A stretch of 64,000 nucleotides of DNA. It comes from Nocardioides luteus. GTDB lineage: Bacteria > Actinomycetota > Actinomycetes > Propionibacteriales > Nocardioidaceae. A program made the position numbers and the translations under genes. The stretch is from assembly GCF_014648595.1 (NCBI RefSeq), contig NZ_BMRK01000005.1, positions 1 through 64,000 on the forward strand. Reading direction: 5' to 3'. This document shows, in pieces, positions 16,047 to 24,917 of this stretch. Each line of letters opens with the position of its first letter. Within the stretch, counting starts at the first letter, position 1. The notes under the pieces were generated by a model. That model did not search any database and had not been told where the DNA came from. It worked only from the letters and a program-made list of their open reading frames with translations.

Positions 16047-16424
16047 TCACGTCCAGGGGTTGTCCCAGCGTCCGTCGGCCTGGGCGGCCTCGACCTCGGC
16101 GAGGCCACCCGGGCGCATCCGGCTTTCGGCGGTGAGGCGCTCGACCTTGGAGATGTTGAGGCGGGACCACTTCGAGCCGGGGCGCCGGCGGGTGTAGCGC
16201 TGCAGGTAGGTCTGCGCGTCGCCCCGCCGGCGTACGGCCGAGATCCAGCCGAAGCAGAGGCCGACGTCGACGAGCTCGTCGGAGGTCAGCGACGCGGGTG
16301 CGACGCCCTTCTTGGTCAGGCGCAGCCAGACCGCGCGGGTGTCCGGGTCTGCGGCCTCGAAGAACGCCTCGACCTCGGACACGGATGGCCGGTCCAGGAG
16401 GGGCTCGTCGTCGATCGTCTCCAC
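16047..16424 (-). CDS. YdeI/OmpD-associated family protein
   Basis: 125 residues. The pattern [56 protein letters not shown] and [13 protein letters not shown] is characteristic of the YdeI family (bacteriocin-protection/OmpD-associated proteins). Biochemical role unsettled. Convergent with the lipase gene (10 bases between stops) and divergent from the HAD gene. Confidence 0.8.
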   Translation of the reverse strand: METIDDEPLLDRPSVSEVEAFFEAADPDTRAVWLRLTKKGVAPASLTSDELVDVGLCFGWISAVRRRGDAQTYLQRYTRRRPGSKWSRLNISKVERLTAESRMRPGGLAEVEAAQADGRWDNPWT

Positions 16425-16489
16425 CGCGCCAATCTATCGATCCCGCGCGGACGGTTGGCGTCATCGCGGTGATCGGCGAGGATGGCTGC

Positions 16490-17278
16490 GTGACCGACGA
16501 GCGCCCCGTCAAGACCTGGCTGACCGACATGGACGGAGTCCTGGTGCGGGAGGAGGAGCCGATCCCGGGCGCGGCCGAGTTCCTGGCGAAGCTCGCCGAG
16601 GCGTCGGTGCCGTTCATGGTGCTGACCAACAACTCGATCTACACCCCGCGCGACCTGCGGGTACGGCTGCTCCGCTCCGGGCTGGACGTTCCGGAGGAGT
16701 CGATCTGGACCTCGGCGCTGGCCACCGCGCAGTTTCTCGCCGACCAGCGGCCGGGCGGCTCTGCGTACGTCGTCGGGGAGGCGGGGCTGACGACGGCGCT
16801 GCACGAGATCGGCTACGTGATGACCGAGAACGATCCCGACTACGTGGTGCTGGGGGAGACCCGCACCTACTCGTTCGAAGCGATCACCCGAGCGATCCGG
16901 CTGATCGAGGGTGGCGCGCGGTTCATCGCGACCAACCCGGACCCGAGCGGGCCGAGTCCGCAGGGCAAGCTGCCGGCGACCGGCTCGGTCGCGGCTCTGA
17001 TCAGTGCGGCGACCAACCGCAAGCCCTACTTCGTCGGCAAGCCCAACCCGCTGATGATGCGCAGCGCGCTCAACCGGCTCGAGGCCCACTCCGAGACGAC
17101 GGTGATGATCGGCGACCGGATGGACACCGACATCATCAGCGGCCTCGAGGCGGGCATGCGCACGATCCTGGTCGAGACCGGGTCGACCCGGCGCGAGCAG
17201 GTCGAGACCTTCCCGTTCCGGCCGACGCGCGTGGTCGCCTCGGTTGCCGACATCCTGCCGCTGCTCGAGGGGCAGTAG
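16490..17278 (+). CDS. HAD-IIA family hydrolase (NagD-like)
   Basis: 262 residues from GTG 16490. HAD motif I is WLTDMDGVL (the two Asp at the active site), motif II MVLTNNS, motif III FVGKPNP with the Lys, motif [12 protein letters not shown]. The cap domain between motifs II and III is the alpha/beta type of subclass IIA, as in NagD, p-nitrophenyl phosphatase and phosphoglycolate phosphatase. It hydrolyses a phosphate ester in the cytoplasm; exact substrate not determinable. Confidence 0.87.
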   Translation: MTDERPVKTWLTDMDGVLVREEEPIPGAAEFLAKLAEASVPFMVLTNNSIYTPRDLRVRLLRSGLDVPEESIWTSALATAQFLADQRPGGSAYVVGEAGLTTALHEIGYVMTENDPDYVVLGETRTYSFEAITRAIRLIEGGARFIATNPDPSGPSPQGKLPATGSVAALISAATNRKPYFVGKPNPLMMRSALNRLEAHSETTVMIGDRMDTDIISGLEAGMRTILVETGSTRREQVETFPFRPTRVVASVADILPLLEGQ

Positions 17279-17305
17279 CCCTGGCCTAGCCCTGGCCGGA
17301 GCGGG

Positions 17306-17881
17306 TCAGCGCGGCAGCAGACGGTCCGCCAGGTCGTTCGCGACCGAGCGCAGCATGTCGAGGTCCATGCCCGTGCGGCCCATGTAGAGCACGCCCTGCT
17401 GGGCGGCCAGCAGCGAGCGCGCGAACTCCTTCGCGTCCTGATCGGCAGGGAGGTCGCCCTCCTGCTGGGCCTTGGCGACGCAGGCGGTGATCAGCTCGGT
17501 CATGGTCTCGTACGCCTGCCGTGCCTCGGCGCGTACGTCGGCGTGCTGGGTCGCGAGCTCGCAGGTCGAGTTCGCCAGGAAGCAACCGCGTTCGGCGCCC
17601 GGGTTGACCGGCGACAGGAGCACCTTCCGGAGCGCGTCGACGGCACGCGGCTCGCTCTCCAGGGTCGCCCGCAGGCCCTCGTTCCCCTCGGTGACGTAGG
17701 TGCGCAGCGTACGCAGGAACAGGCTGTGCTTGTCGCCGTACGCCGCATACAGGCTGCCCTTGCCGAGGCCGCTGATGCGCATCAGGTCCTGCAGCGAGGT
17801 CGCCGAGTAGCCGGCGTCCCAGAACCGGTCCCGCAGCTCGTGCAGCACCCGGTCCTCGTCGAAGCTCCGTGGTCGCGCCAT
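17306..17881 (-). CDS. TetR/AcrR family regulator
   Basis: 191 residues. N-terminal DNA-binding domain MARPRSFDEDRVL, then helix-turn-helix SLQDLMRISGLGKGSLYAAYGDKHSLF. The ligand domain contains ERGCFLANSTCELATQHADVR, a motif of the TetR subgroup that often controls adjacent SDR or oxidoreductase genes. It is divergent from an SDR gene with a long inverted repeat between, so it probably represses that gene and itself. Confidence 0.88.
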   Translation of the reverse strand: MARPRSFDEDRVLHELRDRFWDAGYSATSLQDLMRISGLGKGSLYAAYGDKHSLFLRTLRTYVTEGNEGLRATLESEPRAVDALRKVLLSPVNPGAERGCFLANSTCELATQHADVRAEARQAYETMTELITACVAKAQQEGDLPADQDAKEFARSLLAAQQGVLYMGRTGMDLDMLRSVANDLADRLLPR

Positions 17882-17897
17882 GGCCCTGAGTCTAGTT

Positions 17898-17949
17898 GTT
17901 GTTGACCGATTGGTCCAGAAATGTCATTGTGGACCGAACAGTCAACAAC
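17898..17949. promoter_or_regulatory. TetR operator, long inverted repeat
   Basis: The left arm at 17898-17916 (GTTGTTGACCGATTGGTCC) and the right arm at 17931-17949 are inverted copies. They share GTTGTTGAC and GGTCC and differ only in the 5 bases between, and are separated by 14 bases. Each arm also contains an inner GACC-N4-GGTC-like palindrome. The site overlaps both divergent promoters. Confidence 0.7.
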
Positions 17950-17966
17950 GAATGCAGGAGTGGAGC

Positions 17967-18716
17967 ATGTCAGCACTGAAGAACAAGGTCGCACTCGTCA
18001 CCGGTGGATCCCGAGGCCTCGGGGCGGCCACCGCGCGAGCCCTCGCAGCCGACGGCGCCGACGTCGCGATCAGCTATGTGGCGTCGAAGGAGAAGGCGGC
18101 AGCCGTGGTCGAGGAGCTCACCGCGCTGGGCGTCCGAGCGGCCGCTTTCCGTAACGACCAGGCCGACCCGGTCGCGGCCGCGGAGCTCATCGCCGAGGTC
18201 ACCGCACACTTCGGCGGCCTCGACATCCTGGTCAACAACGCGGCGGTCGGCACGAACCCGGGGCTCCCGGTGGACTCCGCGGAGGCCGACGTGGCCGAGT
18301 GGGACCGCATGCACGCGACCAACTACCTGGGCGTCATCGCGATCACCCGGGCGGCCTCGAAGGTCCTGCGCGACGGCGGCCGCATCATCACCGTGAGCTC
18401 GGGTCTGGGCGCCCGCACGGGCCTTCCCGGCTCGGCCGACTACGCGGCGACCAAGGCGGGGATCACCGCCTACACCCGCGGGGTCGCCCGTGACCTGGCG
18501 CCGCGCGGGATCACCGCCAACGTGGTCCAGGCGGGGCTGATGGCCACCGACATGAAACCGTCCGCGGAGGTGCTGGAGGCGCTGACGTCGACGCTGGCGA
18601 TCAAGCGCCAGGGCCTGCCGTCCGAGCAGGCCGAGGGGATCCGCTTCCTCGCCACCCCGGCGGCGTCCTACATCACCGGTGCGGTCCTCGACACCAACGG
18701 CGGCTACCTGGCCTGA
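17967..18716 (+). CDS. Short-chain dehydrogenase/reductase (SDR)
   Basis: 249 residues, classical SDR. Cofactor loop TGGSRGLG near residue 11, NNAAVG near 89, catalytic Ser in ITVSSGLG and Tyr-x3-Lys in ADYAATKAG. C-terminal SYITGAVLDTNGG is standard. NADP preference is suggested by GGSRG. The reaction is probably ketone/alcohol interconversion; the substrate is unknown. Start ATG with AGGAG at 17956-17960. Its divergent TetR regulator suggests induction by the compound or a relative of it. Confidence 0.88.
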   Translation: MSALKNKVALVTGGSRGLGAATARALAADGADVAISYVASKEKAAAVVEELTALGVRAAAFRNDQADPVAAAELIAEVTAHFGGLDILVNNAAVGTNPGLPVDSAEADVAEWDRMHATNYLGVIAITRAASKVLRDGGRIITVSSGLGARTGLPGSADYAATKAGITAYTRGVARDLAPRGITANVVQAGLMATDMKPSAEVLEALTSTLAIKRQGLPSEQAEGIRFLATPAASYITGAVLDTNGGYLA

Positions 18717-18764
18717 TCCGGGCCGACGGGAATAGGTCGACCTCGAGCGCGCGCTGGTGCAGTT

Positions 18765-19661
18765 GTGAACCAGGACGGTCAGCCGTGGGAGATGACGCTC
18801 GCCTTCAAGCAGGAGCTGCCTCCCGGCTCCGCCGGTGAGGAGGTACGCAGCGCCACCTGGCTCCTCGTCGAGGACGGCACCGTGGTGCTGAGCGCGGCCG
18901 GCCAGTCGCACCTGCTCCGCACGGGCGACGCCGTCCTGGTCGGCGCGCAGGTCAGGCACCGGGTGGCGACCCACGAGGGCGCCTCGCTGATCCTCGCCGA
19001 CCTGCGCGCGGTCGCGGTGGCGTACCCGTTGGCGAACCCGCTGGTGGTCCGCGACTTCGTCGGTCGCCACGGAGGGGTGGCCGAGCTGCTCCGGCGGTGC
19101 CCGCTGGCCGGCCCGTGCCGGCCCTCGGCGCTGTTCGCCTCGGGCTACGCCTCGCTGCTCGGGGCGGCGATGACCGCTTCCTGGCTCGAGGACACCGGGC
19201 GTGGGATCTCCGGCCCCGCGCCCGTCCTCGACCCCGCGGTCGCGCAGGTCCTCGCTGCCCTGGTGGCCGATCCCGGCCGCGCCTGGACCGTCGAGGCGAT
19301 GGCGGAGTCGGTGCACCTGTCGCGGTCGGCGCTGGGCGAGCGCTTCCGGCGCAACCTCGGGCAGAGCCCGCGCGAGGCGCTGCGCGACGTACGCATGCGC
19401 GCGGCGCGCCACCTGCTGACCGGGAGCGACCGGCCGGTCGAGCAGGTGGCGTACGCCGTCGGCTACGGCTCGGGCGCGGCGTTCAGCCGCGCCTTCAGCG
19501 CCGTCCACGGGAGCGCCCCGCAGGCGTGGCGCGACAGTGCGATCGCGTCAGTCGCGCGGCAGGCGGATCGCGGCGAAGCCCGCCGCGGCGACGACCGCGG
19601 CACCCGCTCCGATCACGAGCACGTGGCCGATGCCGTACTGGTCCAGCACCGCGCCTCCTAG
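18765..19661 (+). CDS. AraC family regulator (cupin-type sensor)
   Basis: 298 residues. N-terminal cupin half (ATWLLVEDGTVVLSAAGQSHLLRTGDAVLVGAQVRHRVA over residues about 30-70), as in the AraC cupin_6 subgroup, with Cys in RRCPLAGPCR. The C-terminal AraC domain has two helix-turn-helix units: TVEAMAESVHLSRSALGERFRR, and VEQVAYAVGYGSGAAFSRAFSAVHGSAPQAWR. The protein should end soon after this, but no stop occurs, so the last about 38 residues are read across the 3' end of the convergent MFS gene (114-base overlap). Probably regulates that transporter gene. Confidence 0.82.
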   Translation: MNQDGQPWEMTLAFKQELPPGSAGEEVRSATWLLVEDGTVVLSAAGQSHLLRTGDAVLVGAQVRHRVATHEGASLILADLRAVAVAYPLANPLVVRDFVGRHGGVAELLRRCPLAGPCRPSALFASGYASLLGAAMTASWLEDTGRGISGPAPVLDPAVAQVLAALVADPGRAWTVEAMAESVHLSRSALGERFRRNLGQSPREALRDVRMRAARHLLTGSDRPVEQVAYAVGYGSGAAFSRAFSAVHGSAPQAWRDSAIASVARQADRGEARRGDDRGTRSDHEHVADAVLVQHRAS

Positions 19662-20714
19662 CGCTGCTCCGATGGTGATCGCGACCTGGAACGCGGTGAC
19701 CTGAAGGGCCAGGGCCGACTCGGTGCGCTCGGGCTCGGCGCGGGTGACCCACAGCTGGGTGCCGACCGGAATCATGTTCATCCCGATGCCCCACACGACC
19801 ATCGCCAGCGCCATCACCGGCGTGCTCCCGGCCAGCAGGGTGGTCACCAGGCCGGCCGCGAGGAGGAGCGGCGCGACCGTGACGACCGCGCGCAGCCGGT
19901 GTGCGAACCGGCCGGCGGCGAGGTTGCCGACGAGGCCGCCGAAACCCCACAGCGCCAGCATCCACATGCCGCTCCCGGGCGAGGTCTCGGCGATCGCGAT
20001 CCGGATGAACGGGTACGCCACGAAGTTGCCGAGCACCACCACGACGACCAGCGCCACCCCGGCCACCAGCCTCGGGTTGCGCAGCGCCCGGCGCATCATG
20101 GCCAGCCCCGCGCCGGGGTGGGCCGGCACCGGCGGCAGCGCGCGGGAGAGCGCGGCGGCGGAGACGAGGCTCAGCACGGTCGCGACCGCGAAGCCCCAGC
20201 GCCACCCGGGCCCGTCGGCAAGCAGCGAGCCGAGCGGCAGGCCGACGATCGTGGCCACCGTGACACCGAGGGCGATCGAGGTCGAGATGACGTGGTCGCG
20301 GCCCGGCGAGGCGTACGTCCCGACGGCGAAGGCGAAGGACCAGTAGCCGGCGAGCGCCGCGCCGAGGACCAGGCGGCCGAAGAGGAGGACGAGGAACCCG
20401 GGGGCCACCGCGACCGCGAGGTTGGCGACGGCCGAGGTGACCAGCAGGGCGACGAGCAGCGTACGGCGGTCCATCCGGGGGAAGATCATGGCGATGCTCG
20501 GTGCGGTGGCGGCCCCGGCGATCGCGGTCGCCGCCACGGCGAGGCCCGCCGTGCCTTCGGTGATCCCGAGGTCGTGGGCCATCAGTGGCAGCACCCCTGC
20601 CGGCAGGAACTCGCTGGTCACCAGGATCGCGATGCCGGCGGCGAGCGCCACCACGGGCCCCGGCCGACCCGGGGGAGCGTCTGTCTGGGCGATGTCTGAC
20701 GTAGTCGTTGTCAC
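19548..20714 (-). CDS. MFS transporter
   Basis: 388 residues from GTG 20714; the much longer ORF from 21161 crosses another gene. Twelve helices, beginning VVALAAGIAILVTSEFLPAGVLPLMA, a 12-TM drug:H+ antiporter layout. The loop 2-3 motif is MIFPRMDRRTLLVAL. It resembles the Cmx/CmlR and AraJ-like exporters. The 3' end is overlapped by the AraC-type regulator gene on the other strand, an arrangement that links the two. Confidence 0.83.
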   Translation of the reverse strand: MTTTTSDIAQTDAPPGRPGPVVALAAGIAILVTSEFLPAGVLPLMAHDLGITEGTAGLAVAATAIAGAATAPSIAMIFPRMDRRTLLVALLVTSAVANLAVAVAPGFLVLLFGRLVLGAALAGYWSFAFAVGTYASPGRDHVISTSIALGVTVATIVGLPLGSLLADGPGWRWGFAVATVLSLVSAAALSRALPPVPAHPGAGLAMMRRALRNPRLVAGVALVVVVVLGNFVAYPFIRIAIAETSPGSGMWMLALWGFGGLVGNLAAGRFAHRLRAVVTVAPLLLAAGLVTTLLAGSTPVMALAMVVWGIGMNMIPVGTQLWVTRAEPERTESALALQVTAFQVAITIGAALGGAVLDQYGIGHVLVIGAGAAVVAAAGFAAIRLPRD

Positions 20715-20847
20715 TCTTCGATGGTGATCGCGATCCAGGTGGTCGGATTGATCGGCTGTCGCCCTCGTTTGACCGGATGGCCATTTATCGCCGCTATGCG
20801 GACCAAAGTCCCGGGTCGGGGACGCGAGCGGTAGTAGGTTGACCGCC

Positions 20848-21300
20848 ATGCCCGTTCCTCCTGTGGTCAGACAGGAACAGCTCATCGATGAGATCGCCCT
20901 CCACCTCGCCGACGAGGTCGACGGCGAGTGGTCGACGTTGATCTTCAACCACCGCAACCTGTCGATGTTCTTCACCGGACGCATCGACGTGCACCGCCCC
21001 GACGGCAGCCTCGGCCTCGTACGCCCGCCCGACAGCGTCCTGACGCTGACCGACGAGCTGCGCCAGGTGATGTACGAGCCCGGCCGCGGCGCCTGGTTCT
21101 CCGCCCGCTGGACCATCGCGAGCGGCGAGGAGTCGAGGAACACCACCAGCATCGCGTTCAACTACGACGACGAGCCCGTCTGGCGCTGGCCGGCGCACCC
21201 AGGTCTGTACGCCCTCGATCTCGAGGCATATCCGCGCGACGACGCGAGCGTCCCCGACTGGCTGCGGGAGAAAGTCAACGGAGCGCGGCGCACCTTGTGA
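20848..21300 (+). CDS. Hypothetical protein, possibly YezG/immunity-like
   Basis: 150 residues from ATG 20848; an in-frame TTG at 20839 is less likely. Soluble, acidic. The order EIALHLADEVDGEWSTLIFNHRNLSMFFTG, then LRQVMYEPGRGAWFSARWTI, then TSIAFNYDDEPVW recalls the YezG/DUF600-like immunity proteins of contact-dependent toxins, which share a YxDDEP-like strand. No toxin gene is adjacent, so the assignment is weak. Confidence 0.6.
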   Translation: MPVPPVVRQEQLIDEIALHLADEVDGEWSTLIFNHRNLSMFFTGRIDVHRPDGSLGLVRPPDSVLTLTDELRQVMYEPGRGAWFSARWTIASGEESRNTTSIAFNYDDEPVWRWPAHPGLYALDLEAYPRDDASVPDWLREKVNGARRTL

Positions 21301-21385
21301 CACGGACCTGACCTCTTCGGCGATCAGGCGAAACACACGCTCCTCACGATGGAGTGTCGAGTTCCCCCACCGCCAGGAGCGTGCC

Positions 21386-22903
21386 ATGACCGCTGCCGAT
21401 GAAGTCGTCCACGACGGAGCCGTCGCTGCGAGGGCCGGCTACCACCCTCGGCTCTCCAACGAAGATCTGGACCCGCTCCGCGAGCAGAAGTGGGGCTGGT
21501 ACAACATCTTCGCCTTCTGGATGTCGGACGTGCACAGCGTCGGTGGTTACGTCACCGCCGGCGCGCTGTTCGCGCTCGGTCTGACCGGCTGGCAGGTCTT
21601 CGTCTGCCTGATCGCCGGGATCCTCCTGGTGCAGCTGTTCTGCAACCTGGTCGCCAAGCCGAGCCAGCAGACCGGCACGCCCTATCCGGTGGTCTCACGG
21701 GCCTCCTTCGGCGTGCTCGGCGCGAACATTCCGGCGATCATCCGCGGCGCGATCGCGATCGCCTGGTACGGCGTGCAGACCTTCCTCGCCGCCGGCTCGC
21801 TCACGATCGTGATCCTCAAGCTCATCCCGTCGCTGGGGGCGTACGCGACTGCCTCCCACTCGTTCCTCGGCCTCTCCTACCTCGGCTACGTGAGCTTCGC
21901 GATCCTCTGGGTCGCCCAGGCGCTGGTCTTCTGGCGGGGGATGGAGTCGATCCGCAGGTTCATCGACTTCTGCGGGCCGGCCGTCTACGTGGCGATGCTG
22001 GCGCTGTGCGTCTACATGCTCTACCGGGCCGACTGGCACATCTCGTTCTCGCTCTCCGACAGGGAGCTCACCGTCGGTCAGCAGGTGGCGGCGATGCTCG
22101 GCGCGATCGCGCTCGTCGTCTCGTACTTCTCCGGCCCGATGCTGAACTTCGGCGACTTCGCCCGCTACGGGAAGTCCTACCGGGCTGTGAAGACAGGCAA
22201 CTTCTGGGGTCTTCCGGTGAATTTCGTGCTCTTCTCACTACTCACCGTGCTCACCGCCTCGGCGACCGTGCCGGTCTTCGGTGAGCTGATCACCGACCCG
22301 GTGGCCACGATCGAGCGGATCGACACCTACACCGCCGTGCTGCTCGGCGGCCTCACCTTCGTCGTCGCGACGGTCGGGATCAACATCGTCGCCAACTTCA
22401 TCTCCCCGGCCTTCGACTTCTCCAACGTCGCTCCGCAGAAGATCTCCTGGCGGATGGGCGGGATGATCGCCGCGGGCGGCTCGGTGCTGCTGACGCCGTG
22501 GAACTGGTACGCCAACGACGAGGCGATCTTCTGGACCCTCGGCCTCCTCGGAGCCCTGATCGGTCCGCTGTTCGGCATCCTCATCGCCGACTTCTACCTG
22601 GTCAGGCAGCAGAAGATCGACGTCGACGACCTCTACTCCCTCTCCGAGAGCGGGGCCTACCACTACGTCAGTGGCACCAACCCGGTCGCAGTCCTCGCGC
22701 TCGTCGTCGCCGCGGTCTTCTCGTTCGCCTCGGTGCTCGTGCCGAAGCTCGGCGGGGTGCTGACCTGGCTCCCGGAATACTCCTGGTTCATCGGCTGCGG
22801 CGTCGGGTTCGTGGCCTACTACGTCTTCGCCTACGCCGCGGACGTCGCCGGCGTCGCTTCGCGCCACGCCGCGCCGGAGGAGGCGGCGGGGTCGGTCGGC
22901 TGA
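21386..22903 (+). CDS. NCS1 family transporter (hydantoin/allantoin/nucleobase)
   Basis: 505 residues with twelve predicted helices. The N-terminal NEDLDPLREQKWGWYNIFAFWMSDVHSVGGYVTAGALF is a close match in pattern to the NCS1 signature, where Trp and Asn line the substrate site, as in Mhp1 hydantoin permease. QQTGTPYPVVSRASFGVLGANIPAIIRG is the second family motif. The import of a cyclic ureide or nucleobase with a cation is likely. It shares one base with the racemase gene (TGATG), so the pair forms an operon. Confidence 0.87.
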   Translation: MTAADEVVHDGAVAARAGYHPRLSNEDLDPLREQKWGWYNIFAFWMSDVHSVGGYVTAGALFALGLTGWQVFVCLIAGILLVQLFCNLVAKPSQQTGTPYPVVSRASFGVLGANIPAIIRGAIAIAWYGVQTFLAAGSLTIVILKLIPSLGAYATASHSFLGLSYLGYVSFAILWVAQALVFWRGMESIRRFIDFCGPAVYVAMLALCVYMLYRADWHISFSLSDRELTVGQQVAAMLGAIALVVSYFSGPMLNFGDFARYGKSYRAVKTGNFWGLPVNFVLFSLLTVLTASATVPVFGELITDPVATIERIDTYTAVLLGGLTFVVATVGINIVANFISPAFDFSNVAPQKISWRMGGMIAAGGSVLLTPWNWYANDEAIFWTLGLLGALIGPLFGILIADFYLVRQQKIDVDDLYSLSESGAYHYVSGTNPVAVLALVVAAVFSFASVLVPKLGGVLTWLPEYSWFIGCGVGFVAYYVFAYAADVAGVASRHAAPEEAAGSVG

Positions 22904-23604
22904 TGCGGATCCTGGTGGTCAACCCGAACACCACGGCGTCGATGACCGCACTGATCGGCGAGTGCGCGCGAGCGAGCGTCGGCCCGGGCGTGACCGTCGA
23001 CGCCGTGGACCCGGGAGCGGGCCCGGTGTCGCTGGAGTCGCACTACGACGAGGCGATCGCGGTGCCGCACCTGCTCCGGGTGCTCAAGGATCGGGATGGC
23101 TACGACGGGTTCGTCATCGCCTGCTTCGGCGACCCGGGGCTGCACGCTGCCCGGGAGATCGTCGCCGGACCGGTCGTCGGGATAGCGGAGGCGGCGATGC
23201 GCACGGCCGGCTACCTGTGCCGGCGGTTCTCGGTGGTCACCACGCTGTCCCGCGTCGTGCCGCACACCTGGTCGATCGCCCGCGACTACGGGGTCGCCGA
23301 CCTGGTCGGCGGCATCCACGCCTGCGAGGTCCCGGTCGTCGAGCTGGAGACCGACCCGGTGGCGTACGCGAGGATCCTGGACGTCTGCCGCCGAGCCCTG
23401 GTCTCGGACCGGTCCGAGGCGATCGTCCTCGGTTGCGCGGGTATGGCCGACCTCTGCGCCCGGCTCTCCGTCGACCTGGGAGTGCCCGTCATCGACGGCG
23501 TCGCGGCGGCAACCGCGGAGGTGGAGAAGCTCGTCCGTCTCGGGCTGAGCACCAGCAGGCTGGGCGAGTACGCCGCGCCGCCGGTGAAGGAGATCATGGC
23601 GTAG
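22903..23604 (+). CDS. Asp/Glu/hydantoin racemase family protein
   Basis: 233 residues. Starts RILVVNPNTTASMT, the family's N-terminal phosphate-like loop. The two catalytic Cys are present: FVIACFGDPG near residue 70 and IVLGCAGM near 180. The same fold is used by hydantoin racemase and allantoin racemase (HpxA). The co-translated NCS1 transporter points to a hydantoin or allantoin substrate, converting the wrong enantiomer for a downstream hydrolase; no hydantoinase or allantoinase is in the window. Confidence 0.85.
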   Translation: MRILVVNPNTTASMTALIGECARASVGPGVTVDAVDPGAGPVSLESHYDEAIAVPHLLRVLKDRDGYDGFVIACFGDPGLHAAREIVAGPVVGIAEAAMRTAGYLCRRFSVVTTLSRVVPHTWSIARDYGVADLVGGIHACEVPVVELETDPVAYARILDVCRRALVSDRSEAIVLGCAGMADLCARLSVDLGVPVIDGVAAATAEVEKLVRLGLSTSRLGEYAAPPVKEIMA

Positions 23605-24403
23605 CGGTCTCGGTGTCCGGGCCGAGCGCGCGGAGCGCGGCTGCGGTCGCGTCGTCGGCGGGGAAGAAGGTCTCGATCGCGATCTCGTCCAGGGTGACGT
23701 CGCGAGCGGCGCCGAAGACCGTCAGCGCGTAGTGGAACGACAGCTCGCCATCGTCGGTGGCGATCCGCATGGGCACCACGAGGTCGTTGGCGGTCGTGTC
23801 CACGGTGTCGTCTGTGCCGGCCGGCGCCGGGTAGGACTCGATCTCCGCCAGCAGGTCGGCCAGCCCCTCGGCCGCGGTGCGCTCGAGCTGGCGGCGGACC
23901 CTGCGTACGGCGTGGTCCCGCCACTGCGTGAAGTTGCGGATCCGGGGCGCGAGGCCGTCGGGGTGCAGCGTCGCGCGGAGGACGTTGACCGGCGGTGTGA
24001 GCAGCTCCGGTGCGATGTCGCCGAGGAAGAGCTGCATCGACCGGTTGGCCGCCAGCAGCTCCCAGCGGACGTTGACGGCGAGCGCCGGATTGGGCTCGTG
24101 ACCGGAGAGCACGGTCTCCACGGCGCTGCGGGCGACGCCCAGGTCGGGCAGCGGACGTTCTCGGTACGCCGGGGCGAACCCTGCCGCCAGGTGGAGGGCG
24201 TTGCGCTCCCGCAGCGGTACGTCGAGCTCGTCGCAGAGCCGTTCGATCATCTCGCGGCTCGGCCTTGCGCGTCCGGTCTCGATGAAGCTGAGGTGGCGGG
24301 CGGAGAGGTGGGCGGCGATCGACACGTCCAGCTGCGAGCGGCGTCGCCGCTCGCGCCAGCGCCGCACCAGCTCACCCACGGGCACCTCCGCAGTCATCGT
24401 CAT
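23594..24403 (-). CDS. XRE family regulator with MmyB-like ligand domain
   Basis: 269 residues from ATG 24403. N-terminal helix-turn-helix: VRRWRERRRRSQLDVSIAAHLSARHLSFIETGRARPSREMI. The remainder is the MmyB-like ligand-binding domain (PAYRERPLPDLGVARSAVETVLSGHEPNPALAVNVRWELLAANRSMQLFLG over residues about 90-140), which in family members binds a fatty acid. Divergent from the SnoaL/YHS pair with a palindrome between, so probable regulator of those genes. Its 3' end overlaps that of the racemase gene by 11 bases. Confidence 0.87.
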   Translation of the reverse strand: MTMTAEVPVGELVRRWRERRRRSQLDVSIAAHLSARHLSFIETGRARPSREMIERLCDELDVPLRERNALHLAAGFAPAYRERPLPDLGVARSAVETVLSGHEPNPALAVNVRWELLAANRSMQLFLGDIAPELLTPPVNVLRATLHPDGLAPRIRNFTQWRDHAVRRVRRQLERTAAEGLADLLAEIESYPAPAGTDDTVDTTANDLVVPMRIATDDGELSFHYALTVFGAARDVTLDEIAIETFFPADDATAAALRALGPDTETATP

Positions 24404-24440
24404 GCCGCTCAGGTTGCCGCTCCCGGGTGTGTGCCACAAC

Positions 24441-24453
24441 TACCTGGCAGGTA
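24441..24453. promoter_or_regulatory. Palindromic operator for the XRE regulator
   Basis: TACCTGGCAGGTA is a perfect 13-bp palindrome (6+1+6) in the 133-base divergent region between the XRE gene and the SnoaL gene. It is near the start of the XRE transcript, a typical site for autoregulation. Confidence 0.65.
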
Positions 24454-24536
24454 ATCGACAGGCCGCATCGGCCGGTCGCAGATTGGTGGAGCCGGCCTGA
24501 CCGGGCAGGCGGTCCGACAGGAGAGAGGGAGAAGCC

Positions 24537-24917
24537 ATGAGCAAGACCATCGATGCGTACGTGAAGTTCTGGAACACCGAGGCCGGAGACCCGCAGCGCC
24601 GGGCCGGCGCCGAGGTCTTCACGCCGGACGTCCGCTACATCGCACCGAGCGGCGTCCGCGTCGGCGTCGATGCGCTCGTCGAGTTCACTGAAACCTTCGT
24701 GGCGGGGGTCGGCGCGTACGAGTTCTGTGCTCGCGCCGAGCCGGAGGTCCACCACGACCGGGCACGGCTGGCGTGGGAGCTGCGGGTCGGCGGATCCTCT
24801 TTCGCAGAGGGCACCGACGTGCTCGTCACCGACGACGCCGGCCGGATCAGCACGATCACCACCTTCGTCGACCGCGCCCCGGAGGGCGGAGCCGTGGCTG
24901 ATGGAGGTGCGGCATGA
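24537..24917 (+). CDS. SnoaL/NTF2-like protein
   Basis: 126 residues. MSKTIDAYVKFWNTEAGDP begins the cone-shaped NTF2 fold; VFTPDVRYIAPSGVRVGVDALVEFTETFV and the later beta strands LAWELRVGGSSFAEGTDVLV fit the SnoaL-like domain. Members are isomerases, hydrolases or simple binding proteins; no catalytic pair can be assigned. GAGAGAGGGAG precedes the start. It overlaps the next gene by ATGA, so both are regulated together, presumably by the divergent XRE protein. Confidence 0.75.
   Translation: MSKTIDAYVKFWNTEAGDPQRRAGAEVFTPDVRYIAPSGVRVGVDALVEFTETFVAGVGAYEFCARAEPEVHHDRARLAWELRVGGSSFAEGTDVLVTDDAGRISTITTFVDRAPEGGAVADGGAA

Noticed and set aside
19548-21161. 537-residue version of the MFS transporter
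   Set aside because: The extension runs antisense through the gene at 20848; GTG 20714 gives the normal first helix.
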